A stretch of DNA of 64,000 bases from CAKZLS01 sp963701445. GTDB taxonomy: Bacteria; Pseudomonadota; Alphaproteobacteria; Rhodospirillales; Defluviicoccaceae. Each line of letters begins with the position of its first letter. Positions within the stretch are counted from its first letter, which is position 1. Below the pieces are notes generated by a model, which was not told the origin of the DNA, ran no database searches, and was given only the letters and a program-made list of their open reading frames with translations. Shown here piece by piece: positions 44,807-53,759 of the stretch. The DNA is taken from positions 62,001 through 126,000 of the forward strand of contig CAVPAM010000002.1 in the NCBI GenBank assembly GCA_963701445.1. Direction: 5' to 3'. The translations under genes and the position numbers were made by a program.

Positions 44807-46116
44807 GGGCACTCCGCCATCCGCTTCGCCAGGGCCAGCCGGTCGGTCTTTCCCGATGGCAGAAAAGGCCAGTCCGCCACGTGAACCAGGGCCTTGGGTG
44901 ACTTAAGGGCGCCAAACTCGTCCCGCAGCGCCCGCAGCACCGCGCCCGCCTCATCTTCCGGCATCGCGAATTGCGTCACGGCCACCAGTCGGCATCCCCG
45001 CAGAAAGTCACCGACGGGCAGGACGGCGCACTCCCCCGCCTGGATCCTTGCCCGCAGATGATTTTCCACATGGTCTAGAAACACATTCTCACCGGCGATG
45101 GTCACCATGGAGCCCAGCCTGGCCGTAAAGAACAGATTGCCGTCGAGATCCAGAAATCCCTGGTCGCCCACCGTTACGAAGCCGTCCCGCCAGCGAGTGT
45201 TCGCATCCTCGCCGAAGACATACCGATCGAACAGCATGTCGCTTTTAACCCAGAGAATTCCCTCCTGTCCGGCCGAGAGCACGCGGCCCTCGGCATCGGT
45301 GATTTTCACGGTCACTCCGGCGCAGGCCTTTCCCACGGATCCTGTGGGCGAGTCCGGGGATTTCATGGTGATGTAGCTGGTTTCGGTGGTGCCGAAAAAT
45401 TCGACGATGCGGGCGTTGGGAAAAAGCGCCCCCAGCCGGCTCATTTGCTTTTCGTCGAGCTTCGCCCCGCCGGCGAGAATATGGAAGACGGTGTCCAGGG
45501 GCCGAACCGTTTTCTTTTGGCCATACGCCAATAGCAGATTGAGATGCGCCGGCGTCGCGTACATCATCTCCAGGCTGGACGCCCGGCACGTGTCGATGGC
45601 CAGTTTCGGAGAGAAGCTCTCGAGGATGGCGGGCGCCACGCCCCGGTCAAGGGCTTCCATGGCGCCATACAGATGCAGCGAATGAGCAAGATTACCTAGA
45701 ATCAGAACGCTGGTATTGTCCTTGTATTTCAAAGATTCGCGCTGAAGAATGAAGGTGCGCCGCCAACTTTCATAGCTCCGCAGGATCCCCTTGGCCCGCC
45801 CTGATGAGCCGGACGTGAAACACACCAGCCTCGGACCCGCCAACCCCGCCGCCTCCACCCGGAACAGATGCCCGCCCGCCGTCGGCACGGGGACCGCGTT
45901 CACTTGATCCAGCACTGCTCGCCGCGCGACCCCCACCACCCCGCGCCGCAGAACGGCCGCTCGCGCCGCCGCGAGCGCGCGCAAAGGCTCTCGGGCCTCC
46001 ACCAGCAGGAGAGTATTCTCCAACTCCAACGCCCCAACCAACCGGCGTTCTCTGTCCTCAAGCTTCGCGTATTCGGCCATCAGCACGTCTGATCTCATCC
46101 GGAGTGTTTCAATCAT
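44803..46116 (-). CDS. AMP-dependent acyl ligase
   Basis: A 437-residue adenylate-forming enzyme, shorter than usual acyl-CoA ligases. The P-loop-like motif reads FTSGSSGRAKG, and EFFGTTETSY, GDQGFLD and PSGKTDRLALAK (with the catalytic Lys) follow. The N-terminal subdomain is reduced. It activates a carboxylate, probably for transfer to CoA or a carrier, perhaps to supply the coupled thiolase-like protein. The true start could be 46116, 46098 or 46080; none has a strong ribosome binding site. Confidence 0.78.
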   Translation of the reverse strand: MIETLRMRSDVLMAEYAKLEDRERRLVGALELENTLLLVEAREPLRALAAARAAVLRRGVVGVARRAVLDQVNAVPVPTAGGHLFRVEAAGLAGPRLVCFTSGSSGRAKGILRSYESWRRTFILQRESLKYKDNTSVLILGNLAHSLHLYGAMEALDRGVAPAILESFSPKLAIDTCRASSLEMMYATPAHLNLLLAYGQKKTVRPLDTVFHILAGGAKLDEKQMSRLGALFPNARIVEFFGTTETSYITMKSPDSPTGSVGKACAGVTVKITDAEGRVLSAGQEGILWVKSDMLFDRYVFGEDANTRWRDGFVTVGDQGFLDLDGNLFFTARLGSMVTIAGENVFLDHVENHLRARIQAGECAVLPVGDFLRGCRLVAVTQFAMPEDEAGAVLRALRDEFGALKSPKALVHVADWPFLPSGKTDRLALAKRMAECP

Positions 46117-46197
46117 CGTTGTTGTCGAAACAGTCGCGGGCCGATTCCACGCGTTAACGAGATGACCAATCGTTGCTTTGTCATGGCGCCTGCTTAT

Positions 46198-47199
46198 CTA
46201 CAGCCACTTCATCCATTTCAGGACAATGAACTGTATCAGCAGGAGAACCCCTAAAATGATGATCAGTTCGTAGAACGCGCCAGGATCGTCGGATCCTGGA
46301 ATGCCGCCAATGTTGACGCCGAGAATGCCGGCGACCAGGCTTGGAGGCAGCAATACGGCGGCGACGACCGTAAACCGGTAGCTGGTCCGCGCGATGGCCT
46401 CCTGAATCTGCGCCGTCAGGTCCTGATAGAGGACCGTTGCCCGGTCGCGCACCGCGTCCAGGTCCTCGCAGGCGCGCACCACCCGGTCGGTGACGCCACG
46501 CAGCCGCAACCGGCTGATCCGATCGAGCAGCGCCGTCGGCTCGGCCTGCAGTTGCACCATCACCTCCCGCTGCGGCCCGAGATAGCGCCTAAGGTGGATG
46601 GCGTTGCGCCGGATTTCGGCCAGTTCGCCGCGCAAGCCCGACGAGTCCTTGTCATTCAAATGATCCTCGAGCCGTTCAAGCGCGTCGTCCATCTCGTCGA
46701 TCACCGGTTCGACGTCGCGGATTACCTTGTCGGCAATCTGCACCAGCAGGGCGCCGCCGGTCTTCGGGCCGCGTCCGGCGACGAGCGAAAGCCGGATGTC
46801 GCGCAGCGCCACCAACTTATGGTCGCGGTCCCGCAAGGTCACCGCGCGGTTCGCGTCCATCCAGATGTGGATCGGCATCAGTTCCGCTTCCTCGACCTCG
46901 GCGCGGTTGATGCCTCGCAGCACGATCATCATCGCCTCGTCGACAATCTCAATGCGCGGGCGCGTATCCTCGGCGAGCAGCGCCTCGCCGACTAGGGGAT
47001 CGATGCCACTGGACTGGTGAATCCACTCCGCCGCTTCATCGGTGTCGCGCTCCAGGTGCACCCAGAGGAAGCCATCGTCCGGCTGCCACCGGGCCACACC
47101 CCGCCAATCGAGATGGCGGCAGCCGCCTTGGCCGTCGAGCACCAGCGCGAACCGCAGTCCTGGTTCAACGCCCGCCGGCAAGTCAATTTTCTCGATCAA
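46198..47199 (-). CDS. zntB: CorA family transporter, ZntB-like
   Basis: A 333-residue cation channel/transporter. A long cytoplasmic domain with a helical stalk (about 170-265) leads to two membrane helices near the C-terminus. The pore motif reads GVNIGG, as in ZntB, in place of the GMN of CorA magnesium channels. Zn2+ transport is thus the best guess. The start appears to be TTG 47199, with AAGGAGG six bases upstream. It follows the truncated lpxI, where lpxB would be expected. Confidence 0.88.
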   Translation of the reverse strand: MIEKIDLPAGVEPGLRFALVLDGQGGCRHLDWRGVARWQPDDGFLWVHLERDTDEAAEWIHQSSGIDPLVGEALLAEDTRPRIEIVDEAMMIVLRGINRAEVEEAELMPIHIWMDANRAVTLRDRDHKLVALRDIRLSLVAGRGPKTGGALLVQIADKVIRDVEPVIDEMDDALERLEDHLNDKDSSGLRGELAEIRRNAIHLRRYLGPQREVMVQLQAEPTALLDRISRLRLRGVTDRVVRACEDLDAVRDRATVLYQDLTAQIQEAIARTSYRFTVVAAVLLPPSLVAGILGVNIGGIPGSDDPGAFYELIIILGVLLLIQFIVLKWMKWL

Positions 47200-47369
47200 T
47201 GCTGCCTCCTTGCGCAGAGTTGCTCCGGAAGCACCCTTTCACCGCTGCTTTCAGCGAGTTCAAGCGCATCGCTGGGCGCGTAGTGGCGCGACACGCGTTT
47301 TGTTCCCCCTCGCCTCCGTGTCGTCGTGACTCACGGAATGGAAACGCTCCACCTCAACGCCGATGGGGC

Positions 47370-47798
47370 TTAGTCAGCGGTTTCCTCGGCCAGCACGGTT
47401 TCCACGTCGACCACGTGGAAGCCTTCCTTCCGCTCCAGTTCATGGATGAAGGCGCCGAGCAGGCCATCGTCGTCGTTCAGCACCGACGGCCCCACCCGGG
47501 CGAGAAACAGGGTGGCCCACAGGTCGGGCTTCAGTTCGGAGAGCGATGACGGCCGGTCGATGGGGCCGGCGAGCACCAAGTCCCGCACCTCGTTGCGGCG
47601 CAGCGTCTTGATGGCCTTTCCGGCGGAGCCGAGCGGGACCCACTCGTGGGGCGTATCGTCGCCCTCTACGGTCTCGGGCGCGGTCTGGCCCTTGAAGGCG
47701 AGAACGAAGAACGGCCGGCCGGTCCGCCCGCAGGCATCAACCACGCGACGCGGCAGATCGCCCGTTCCGGCAATGATTCCAAGCTTAGGAAAGGTCAC
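47370..47798 (-). CDS. lpxI: LpxI N-terminal domain only (truncated)
   Basis: A 142-residue protein matching the first half of LpxI, which normally has about 275-285 residues and hydrolyses UDP-2,3-diacylglucosamine to lipid X in lipid A synthesis. MTFPKLGIIAGTGDLP and LDLA-like segments (RDLVLAGPIDRPS, KPDLWATLFLARVG) are present; the C-terminal domain is missing and I see no continuation in the next frames. The GTG at 47798 overlaps the fabZ stop (GTGA). LpxA, normally between them, is absent. The protein is probably inactive as a hydrolase, or has another role. Confidence 0.82.
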   Translation of the reverse strand: MTFPKLGIIAGTGDLPRRVVDACGRTGRPFFVLAFKGQTAPETVEGDDTPHEWVPLGSAGKAIKTLRRNEVRDLVLAGPIDRPSSLSELKPDLWATLFLARVGPSVLNDDDGLLGAFIHELERKEGFHVVDVETVLAEETAD

Positions 47799-48268
47799 GC
47801 GCCATTTTCCCGGATCATCGCCGCGTAGGTGGCGTCCGCGACCACGGTGCCGTCCACCTTGGCCGTCGCCGAGAACTTCCAGACGTTGCCGCGCTGCTGT
47901 TTCTTTTCCACGTGGATTAGGAGCGTGTCACCCGGCACCACCGGCTTGCGGAATCGCGCGGAATCCACGGACATGAAATAGACCAAGCTGCCCTCGCTCT
48001 TGGAGCCGAGTGTTGTCACGACCAGCACCGCCGCAGTCTGCGCCATGGCTTCGATGATCAGAACGCCCGGCATGATGGGATCGGCGGGAAAATGTCCCTG
48101 AAAAAACGGTTCGTTGATGCTGACGTTCTTGACACCGATCGCCCCTACGTCGGGGACGACGTCGACAACACGATCGATCATCAGCATCGGATACCGATGC
48201 GGGATCATCTCCTGAATACGAAGGATGTCGAGTTCCGTTCCCGTGGCGGGCATGGCTTGCGTATCCAT
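47795..48268 (-). CDS. fabZ: 3-hydroxyacyl-ACP dehydratase
   Basis: A 157-residue hot-dog fold dehydratase for fatty acid elongation. The catalytic His59 lies in FFQGHFP and Glu73 in GVLIIEAMAQ; IPHRYPMLMIDRV at 22-34 is a FabZ signature. It normally sits between lpxD and lpxA, sharing 3-hydroxyacyl-ACP with them; here both neighbours are gone while fabZ, which all fatty acid synthesis needs, stays. Confidence 0.95.
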   Translation of the reverse strand: MDTQAMPATGTELDILRIQEMIPHRYPMLMIDRVVDVVPDVGAIGVKNVSINEPFFQGHFPADPIMPGVLIIEAMAQTAAVLVVTTLGSKSEGSLVYFMSVDSARFRKPVVPGDTLLIHVEKKQQRGNVWKFSATAKVDGTVVADATYAAMIRENGA

Positions 48269-48476
48269 AAGCTACTCGCTGTTTTTTGTTCTCGTCCGTT
48301 TCATATTTCACCCCTTCGCCACGTCCCTCCACCAAAGGTGAACGGGCGGAAAAGCCAGCACCTCTCTACCCCTTCCATCAAAGCGCCCGGCGCAATTGGT
48401 TGGAGATGAATTCCGCAGATATCCGACCTTGGCAAGATGCTCGACTTTCAGGTTATGGCGGATCCGGCGGCGATAA

Positions 48477-49064
48477 TCAATTTTCCCGGGGGCGCAAGCC
48501 TGAGTTTTCGTCCGTCCCGACGCTGACCGTGGGCAGTTGCTGGTTCAGTAGGCGCAGGACCTCGTCTGTAATGTCGAGCGAGGGGTCCACGTACGCCGTG
48601 TGCTCGCTGCGCAGAATCAGCGTGAACCCGCGCTCCTTGCGGAGCTGTTCGACCACCTGCTTGAGAACGGTTTCCAGTTCTTGAAGGCCCTCGGCCTGCA
48701 ACTTAGCCAGAGAACGCCTCCGCTCCTGGACCTTCTTCTGCGACTCCTGGACCCGTTGCTCGAGCTTGCGGCGTTCCTGGTCGAACTCCTCCGCCGAGAG
48801 CGCTTCCAGGGTTCGCCTCTCCGCCAGGATCCTGTCTGCGTTGCGGAGTTCCACCTCCGCTCGTTCCGTGTCCTCGCGGTAGGAGGCCGCGTGACTGTTG
48901 ACCAAGTCGTGGATTCTCTGGGCCGCAACGGAATCGCGATAGATCCGGTTCAGGTCGAGAATGGCGACGTTGAGCGGAACGGCGTCCTGGGCACCAGTGC
49001 GCGGCGCGAGGATCAAACATCCGGCGAAGGCAAGAATCAAAATAATGATCCGGACGCATTTCAT
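48477..49064 (-). CDS. OmpH/Skp family periplasmic chaperone
   Basis: A 195-residue protein with a signal peptide (about residues 1-25) and a long charged coiled coil (about 60-145), as in Skp trimers that hold unfolded outer-membrane proteins for BamA. AILDLNRIYRDS is the usual start of the mature domain. It lies 3 bp after bamA. In relatives lpxD follows it; here a 208-bp gap leads to fabZ. Confidence 0.9.
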   Translation of the reverse strand: MKCVRIIILILAFAGCLILAPRTGAQDAVPLNVAILDLNRIYRDSVAAQRIHDLVNSHAASYREDTERAEVELRNADRILAERRTLEALSAEEFDQERRKLEQRVQESQKKVQERRRSLAKLQAEGLQELETVLKQVVEQLRKERGFTLILRSEHTAYVDPSLDITDEVLRLLNQQLPTVSVGTDENSGLRPREN

Positions 49065-49067
49065 GGC

Positions 49068-51356
49068 TTAGAAACGTGTTCCGAAGTTCACCCGGAAGAT
49101 CTCGGTTTCATCATAGCTTTCCTTGAGGACGGCTTGGCCGAGATCGATGCCGATGGGGCCGAAGGGCGATACCCAGGTCAACCCGATGCCCACCGACGCC
49201 CTCAAGCTGTTATTGTCGGCGACGTCAGGCCCAGAATCGTCGAGCTGCCACAGACTGCCCAGATCAGTAAATACGCGCCCCCTAATGGCCAGTTCGTCGG
49301 GCAAACCCAAGGGGAACGTCATTTGTACGCTGCCGGTGTAGTAAATTTCGCCACCGAGTGCGTCGTTCGAGTCAAGATCGCGCGGACCGATGCCGTCAGT
49401 GGCGAAGCCGCGAAGATCGTCGCCGCCTACGAAAAACCGGTCGATCAGGTTAACGTCCTCGCCGCCGTAACCGGTGATGTGCCCCGCCGCCCCCGATATG
49501 GAGACGACCCACTGTTCCACGATCGGATAGTAATAGGCTGCATTCAGATCGTTGCGAACGTAGTTGACGGTCCCGCCCAATCCCGCGACGTCTGTCGCGA
49601 TGCTCGCATAGTACCCCTTGGTGGGATCGAGGCGGCTGTCGCGTTTGTCATAGGTCAGGCGATGCGTGATTTCCGAGACCGTCTCCTCCCCCTCCTGGGA
49701 CTTGACGAAAATGGAAGCGTTGTCATCGACGTTCTCGACCTTTTTCTGTTCCAGGGTGTATCGCCAGCTCTGTCTCAGATTCTCGGTAATCGGGTACCCG
49801 GCCCTCAAGGCGCCACCCGTCCGCGTGCTATCAAACGAACTCTCGGATTGCCGGTTGACCTCGGTATGGAAGAGATCGAAACCCGCGGCGATGTCCCGGC
49901 CGAGAAAGTACGGTTCGGTAAACCCAAGATCGAGCTGAAACGTTTTCTGCCCGAAGACAACTCCTAGCCGGAGATCCTGGCCGCGGCCCAACAGATTGCG
50001 TTCGCGAATCGAGGCGTCGAGAAGCGCGCCGCCAGCGCTTGAAAATCCAGCGCCGAACGAAAGCTGACCTGTGGATTTCTCCTCCACCGCGACCTTGATG
50101 ACGGCTTTATCCGGGGCCGATCCGGGAACCTCGTCCACTTCCACCTTCTGGAAGAAGTCGAGATCCTGAATGCGCTGACGCGAACGCCGCAGCCGCGCGG
50201 AGTTAAAGGCGTCGCCCTCCACGAGTTGGAACTCACGGCGGATGACGTTGTCCCGGGTTCGCACGTTGCCGGTGATGTCGATGCGCTCCACGAACACCCG
50301 GGGCCCCTCGGCGATTTCGAAGGTCACGTTGATGGCGCGCCCTTCCCGGTCACGATCCAGGCGGGGACGAACATCGACGAACGCATATCCGAGATTGCCA
50401 ACCTCTTCCGAGAGGAAGTCGATCGTTTTTTCAACCTCGTCGGCGTCGTACCAGTCGCCCTCATCGATTTCCAAATCGGATTTAAGCCTTTCCGGATCCA
50501 GTCCGGGGAGCGTGGTCTCGATCTTGATATCGCCAAACTCGTAGCGCTCCCCTTCCTCGACGGTGAAGGTGATGAAGAAATTCTTGCGGTCCGGCGTCAA
50601 TTCCGCAACCGCCGAGTCGACCCGGAAATCGGCGTATCCCTCGGAGAGATAGAACCGGCGGAGCAGTTCGCGGTCCAGCGTCAGACGGTCGGGATCATAG
50701 GTATCGTCCGACGACAAAAAACGCCACCAAGCCGTTTCCCTCGTCCGGATAACCCCGCGCAGGCGCGAATCGTCAAACTCCTTGTTGCCGACAAACCGGA
50801 TGCTCTCCACTTCGGTGACCGGGCCTTCGTGGATCTCGAAGACCACGTCGACCCGGTTTTGCGGCAGTTGGATGACCTTGGGATCAACCGTCGCCGAAAA
50901 TCGGCCGCTTCGGCGATAGAGAGCCAAGATGCGCCGGACGTCGTTCTGTACTTTAGTCCGCGTATAAATGACGCGCGGCCGCAGGGTGGTTTCGGCCTCC
51001 AGCGTCTCGTCGTCGAGCCGCGAGTTGCCCTCGAAGGCAATGCGGTTGATCACCGGATTTTCGACGATCTTGACAATCAGCGTGTCGCCGACCCGGTTGA
51101 TGACAACATCTGCGAAAAGACCGGTGGCGAACAGGCTTTTCAGGGAGCGATCGACCCGCGCGGGGTCAAAGGAGTCGCCTTCCTGGACGAGAAGATAAGA
51201 GCGAACTGTATTGGGCTCGATGCGCTGGGTGCCCTCGACCTCGATGCTCCGGATCACATCGCCGGTCTGAGCATTCGATGGCGATACGGAATGAGGCGCA
51301 ATACAGGCCAACGCCACAATCAGGCGCGCCAACCACGTTGAAATCCCGTACCTCAA
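49068..51356 (-). CDS. bamA: Outer membrane protein assembly factor BamA
   Basis: A 762-residue outer-membrane insertase. A signal peptide (1-30) precedes five POTRA domains (about 33-420) and a 16-strand barrel of the Omp85 type. The protein ends in Phe (NFGTRF), the usual outer-membrane signature. The start is TTG 51356, with GGGGGA just upstream; an ATG at 51360 is in another frame. It lies 22 bp after rseP. Confidence 0.95.
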   Translation of the reverse strand: MRYGISTWLARLIVALACIAPHSVSPSNAQTGDVIRSIEVEGTQRIEPNTVRSYLLVQEGDSFDPARVDRSLKSLFATGLFADVVINRVGDTLIVKIVENPVINRIAFEGNSRLDDETLEAETTLRPRVIYTRTKVQNDVRRILALYRRSGRFSATVDPKVIQLPQNRVDVVFEIHEGPVTEVESIRFVGNKEFDDSRLRGVIRTRETAWWRFLSSDDTYDPDRLTLDRELLRRFYLSEGYADFRVDSAVAELTPDRKNFFITFTVEEGERYEFGDIKIETTLPGLDPERLKSDLEIDEGDWYDADEVEKTIDFLSEEVGNLGYAFVDVRPRLDRDREGRAINVTFEIAEGPRVFVERIDITGNVRTRDNVIRREFQLVEGDAFNSARLRRSRQRIQDLDFFQKVEVDEVPGSAPDKAVIKVAVEEKSTGQLSFGAGFSSAGGALLDASIRERNLLGRGQDLRLGVVFGQKTFQLDLGFTEPYFLGRDIAAGFDLFHTEVNRQSESSFDSTRTGGALRAGYPITENLRQSWRYTLEQKKVENVDDNASIFVKSQEGEETVSEITHRLTYDKRDSRLDPTKGYYASIATDVAGLGGTVNYVRNDLNAAYYYPIVEQWVVSISGAAGHITGYGGEDVNLIDRFFVGGDDLRGFATDGIGPRDLDSNDALGGEIYYTGSVQMTFPLGLPDELAIRGRVFTDLGSLWQLDDSGPDVADNNSLRASVGIGLTWVSPFGPIGIDLGQAVLKESYDETEIFRVNFGTRF

Positions 51357-51378
51357 CCATTCCCCCAGACTGTATCGG

Positions 51379-52515
51379 TCAGCTCACCAATTGACGAAAA
51401 AAATCCACGACCTTCAGACTGACCAGATCGTTCCACGTTGCGAATACCATCAACAGCAGTACCAAAATCAGTCCGAAGCGGAAACCATATTCCTGAAAGC
51501 GGCGGCCGAGCGGACGGCCCCTCACGGCCTCCGCAGCGTAAAACGCGAGATGACCACCGTCTAGCATCGGGATCGGAAACAGATTGATCAGCCCCAAATT
51601 AACCGACAAGGCCGCCATGAAGAAGATCAAGTTGATCAACCCGCCCTGCGCCACCTGTCCGGAAATCTGGGCAATTCGGATGGGACCGCCCAATTCATCG
51701 GCCGAACGGGATCCAGTGATTATTTCCCCGAGCGCCGACAGAATCTGGGTCGTCAGTCCCAAGGTGCGTTCCCCGGCGGCCGCCATCGCGGCGAACGGTC
51801 CGACGGACACGTAACCGACCTGCGATGGATCGTGCATAACGCCGAGCAATCCGATCCGCCGGGATCCCTGCCCTTCTTCCTCCTCGACCGTCATGGCGCG
51901 CGGCGTCGCCGTAAGCGACACTTCCTGGTCACCGCGACGAATATCGAAACGAAGCGCCTGGTCGGGGCGGTCGCGGACAAAAAGTCGCAGATCCTCGAAC
52001 CACGTAATCGGTTCGTCTTGGATTCGCAGCACCAAATCGCCAGATTCGAACCCGGCCTCCGCGGCGGCGCTGTCCTCCTGAACCGAACCAACGCCGGCAA
52101 GAGGCCTGGGAATGCCGACCAAGTAGAACAACCCCATGAGGAGCACGAACGCGAACAAGAAGTTCGCCGCCGGTCCCGCCGCGACAATGGCCGCCCGTTG
52201 CCCCAGCCGTTTGTGGTGGAACGACACCGCCGTCTCCTCCGGAGTCATGGGCTTCTGTTCGGCTTCGTCCTCGAAGTCATGCTCGCCAAACATCTTGACA
52301 TAACCGCCAAGCGGAACGGCGCTGAATTTCCAACGGGTTTCGTGCCGGTCCGTCCAACCGAAAATCTCAGGACCGAACCCGATGGAGAAGACCTCCACTC
52401 GAACCTTGTTCCGACGCGCCACCCAGTAGTGCCCGAGTTCGTGAACGAACACGAGAACCGTCAGCACGACCAGAAACGGGACAATCCAGTCCCAGAGAGA
52501 ACTCAGAACATCCAT
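51379..52515 (-). CDS. rseP: Site-2 protease RseP
   Basis: A 378-residue intramembrane zinc metalloprotease. HELGH at residues 25-29 and LDGGHL in a later helix form the active site. One or two PDZ-like regions lie between the membrane segments (about 120-220). It cleaves anti-sigma factors or signal peptide remnants in the inner membrane. It sits between dxr and bamA, as usual in proteobacteria. Confidence 0.94.
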   Translation of the reverse strand: MDVLSSLWDWIVPFLVVLTVLVFVHELGHYWVARRNKVRVEVFSIGFGPEIFGWTDRHETRWKFSAVPLGGYVKMFGEHDFEDEAEQKPMTPEETAVSFHHKRLGQRAAIVAAGPAANFLFAFVLLMGLFYLVGIPRPLAGVGSVQEDSAAAEAGFESGDLVLRIQDEPITWFEDLRLFVRDRPDQALRFDIRRGDQEVSLTATPRAMTVEEEEGQGSRRIGLLGVMHDPSQVGYVSVGPFAAMAAAGERTLGLTTQILSALGEIITGSRSADELGGPIRIAQISGQVAQGGLINLIFFMAALSVNLGLINLFPIPMLDGGHLAFYAAEAVRGRPLGRRFQEYGFRFGLILVLLLMVFATWNDLVSLKVVDFFRQLVS

Positions 52516-52556
52516 AGTTTTGTACCGGCGACCTTACGTCACTGTGTGGAACGGTT

Positions 52557-53759
52557 TCACGCGGGAGCCGGGCATCGCGAAACAAGCTTCGTCGCTGTTT
52601 CGCGCGCCGCCCCGTCAGCCTGAAGAACGTTAGACAACGTTTCCAACCGTCCATGGGGGGTCAGTTCAAGGGTTTCCTCCACCAAGTCCGCTATATGGAG
52701 AAAACCGATCCGTCCAGCGAGAAAGCTCTGGACCGCAACCTCATTGGCCGCATTCAATATAGTTGGCGCCGTTCCGCCGTGGTTCAAGGCTTGACGCGCC
52801 AGCCGCAGCGCCGGAAAGCGTTCATCATCGGGGTCCTCGAAGGTTAGGTCACCGATTTCGGTCAGCTTCAGCTTCGGCGCGGGGGCCACCATCCGATGGG
52901 GCCAGCCAAGCGCGTAGGCAATGGGAGTCCGCATGTCAGGGGTGCCCATCTGCGCCAGTACCGAGCCGTCCACGTAGGCCACCATGCTGTGGATGACGGA
53001 CTGCGGATGCACGACAACGTCGATCTGATTCTTTTCCACCGGAAACAGGTGAAAGGCCTCAATGATCTCCAAACCCTTGTTCATCATGGTCGCCGAATCG
53101 ACCGAGATCTTCGCGCCCATGTCCCAGTTGGGATGCGCGACGGCCTGCGCCGGGGTCATGGTTGCCATGGCCTTGCGGTCGAGCGTGCGGAACGGCCCGC
53201 CGGACGCGGTCAGAATGATCGATTCCACCTTGTCCGCGTTCTCGAAGTCGAACACTTGGAATATGGCGCTGTGTTCGGAATCCACCGGCACCACCGTCGC
53301 ACCGCACCGGGCAATTTCCCGGACCATGAGGTCGCCGGCGCACACAAGACATTCCTTGTTGGCCAATCCGACAACCGCGCCCCGCCGAACGGCGGCGAGT
53401 GTCGGCTCGAGGCCGGCCGCTCCGACGATCGCCGCCATCACCCAGTCGGCCGGACGATTGGCCGCCTCTATCAAAGCCTCGGCGCCGGCCGCGATCTCGA
53501 TTCCAGTACCGTCGAGTTCGTCCTTCAGGGCACGGTAACCGCCGGGATCTCCGACGACCGCAAGCTTGGGCCGAAGGCGCCGGGCCTGGTCGGCAAGAAC
53601 CGCGATGTTCTTGTTGCCGGTCAGCGTCTCCACCGAGAATGCGTCGGGATGGCGGACAATCAAGTCGATGGTGTTGCATCCCACCGATCCGGTTGATCCG
53701 AGGATGGTGACGCTTCGGGGAGGGTTGTCCGGTCGCGGCCGGGGCGCGGTTAGAGCCAT
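52557..53759 (-). CDS. dxr: 1-deoxy-D-xylulose 5-phosphate reductoisomerase
   Basis: A 400-residue NADPH enzyme of the non-mevalonate isoprenoid pathway. GSTGSVG at 21-27 binds NADPH, VDSEHSAIFQ carries metal-binding residues and WDMGAKISVDSATMMNKGLE the active-site loop. It supplies isoprenoids that UppS, nearby, turns into the undecaprenyl carrier. It overlaps cdsA by 10 bp. Confidence 0.95.
   Translation of the reverse strand: MALTAPRPRPDNPPRSVTILGSTGSVGCNTIDLIVRHPDAFSVETLTGNKNIAVLADQARRLRPKLAVVGDPGGYRALKDELDGTGIEIAAGAEALIEAANRPADWVMAAIVGAAGLEPTLAAVRRGAVVGLANKECLVCAGDLMVREIARCGATVVPVDSEHSAIFQVFDFENADKVESIILTASGGPFRTLDRKAMATMTPAQAVAHPNWDMGAKISVDSATMMNKGLEIIEAFHLFPVEKNQIDVVVHPQSVIHSMVAYVDGSVLAQMGTPDMRTPIAYALGWPHRMVAPAPKLKLTEIGDLTFEDPDDERFPALRLARQALNHGGTAPTILNAANEVAVQSFLAGRIGFLHIADLVEETLELTPHGRLETLSNVLQADGAARETATKLVSRCPAPA

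Noticed and set aside
47200..47369. Out-of-frame continuation of lpxI
   Set aside because: The next frames give at most a few residues (LTKPHRR) and then stop; no C-terminal LpxI domain is there.
48269..48476. Possible lpxD remnant between ompH and fabZ
   Set aside because: I read both strands and saw no hexapeptide-repeat or LpxD-like segment; the gap is too short for more than a scrap.
48600..49967. Plus-strand open frame of 455 codons over ompH and bamA
   Set aside because: Shadow of bamA and ompH; no homology and it crosses the gap between them.
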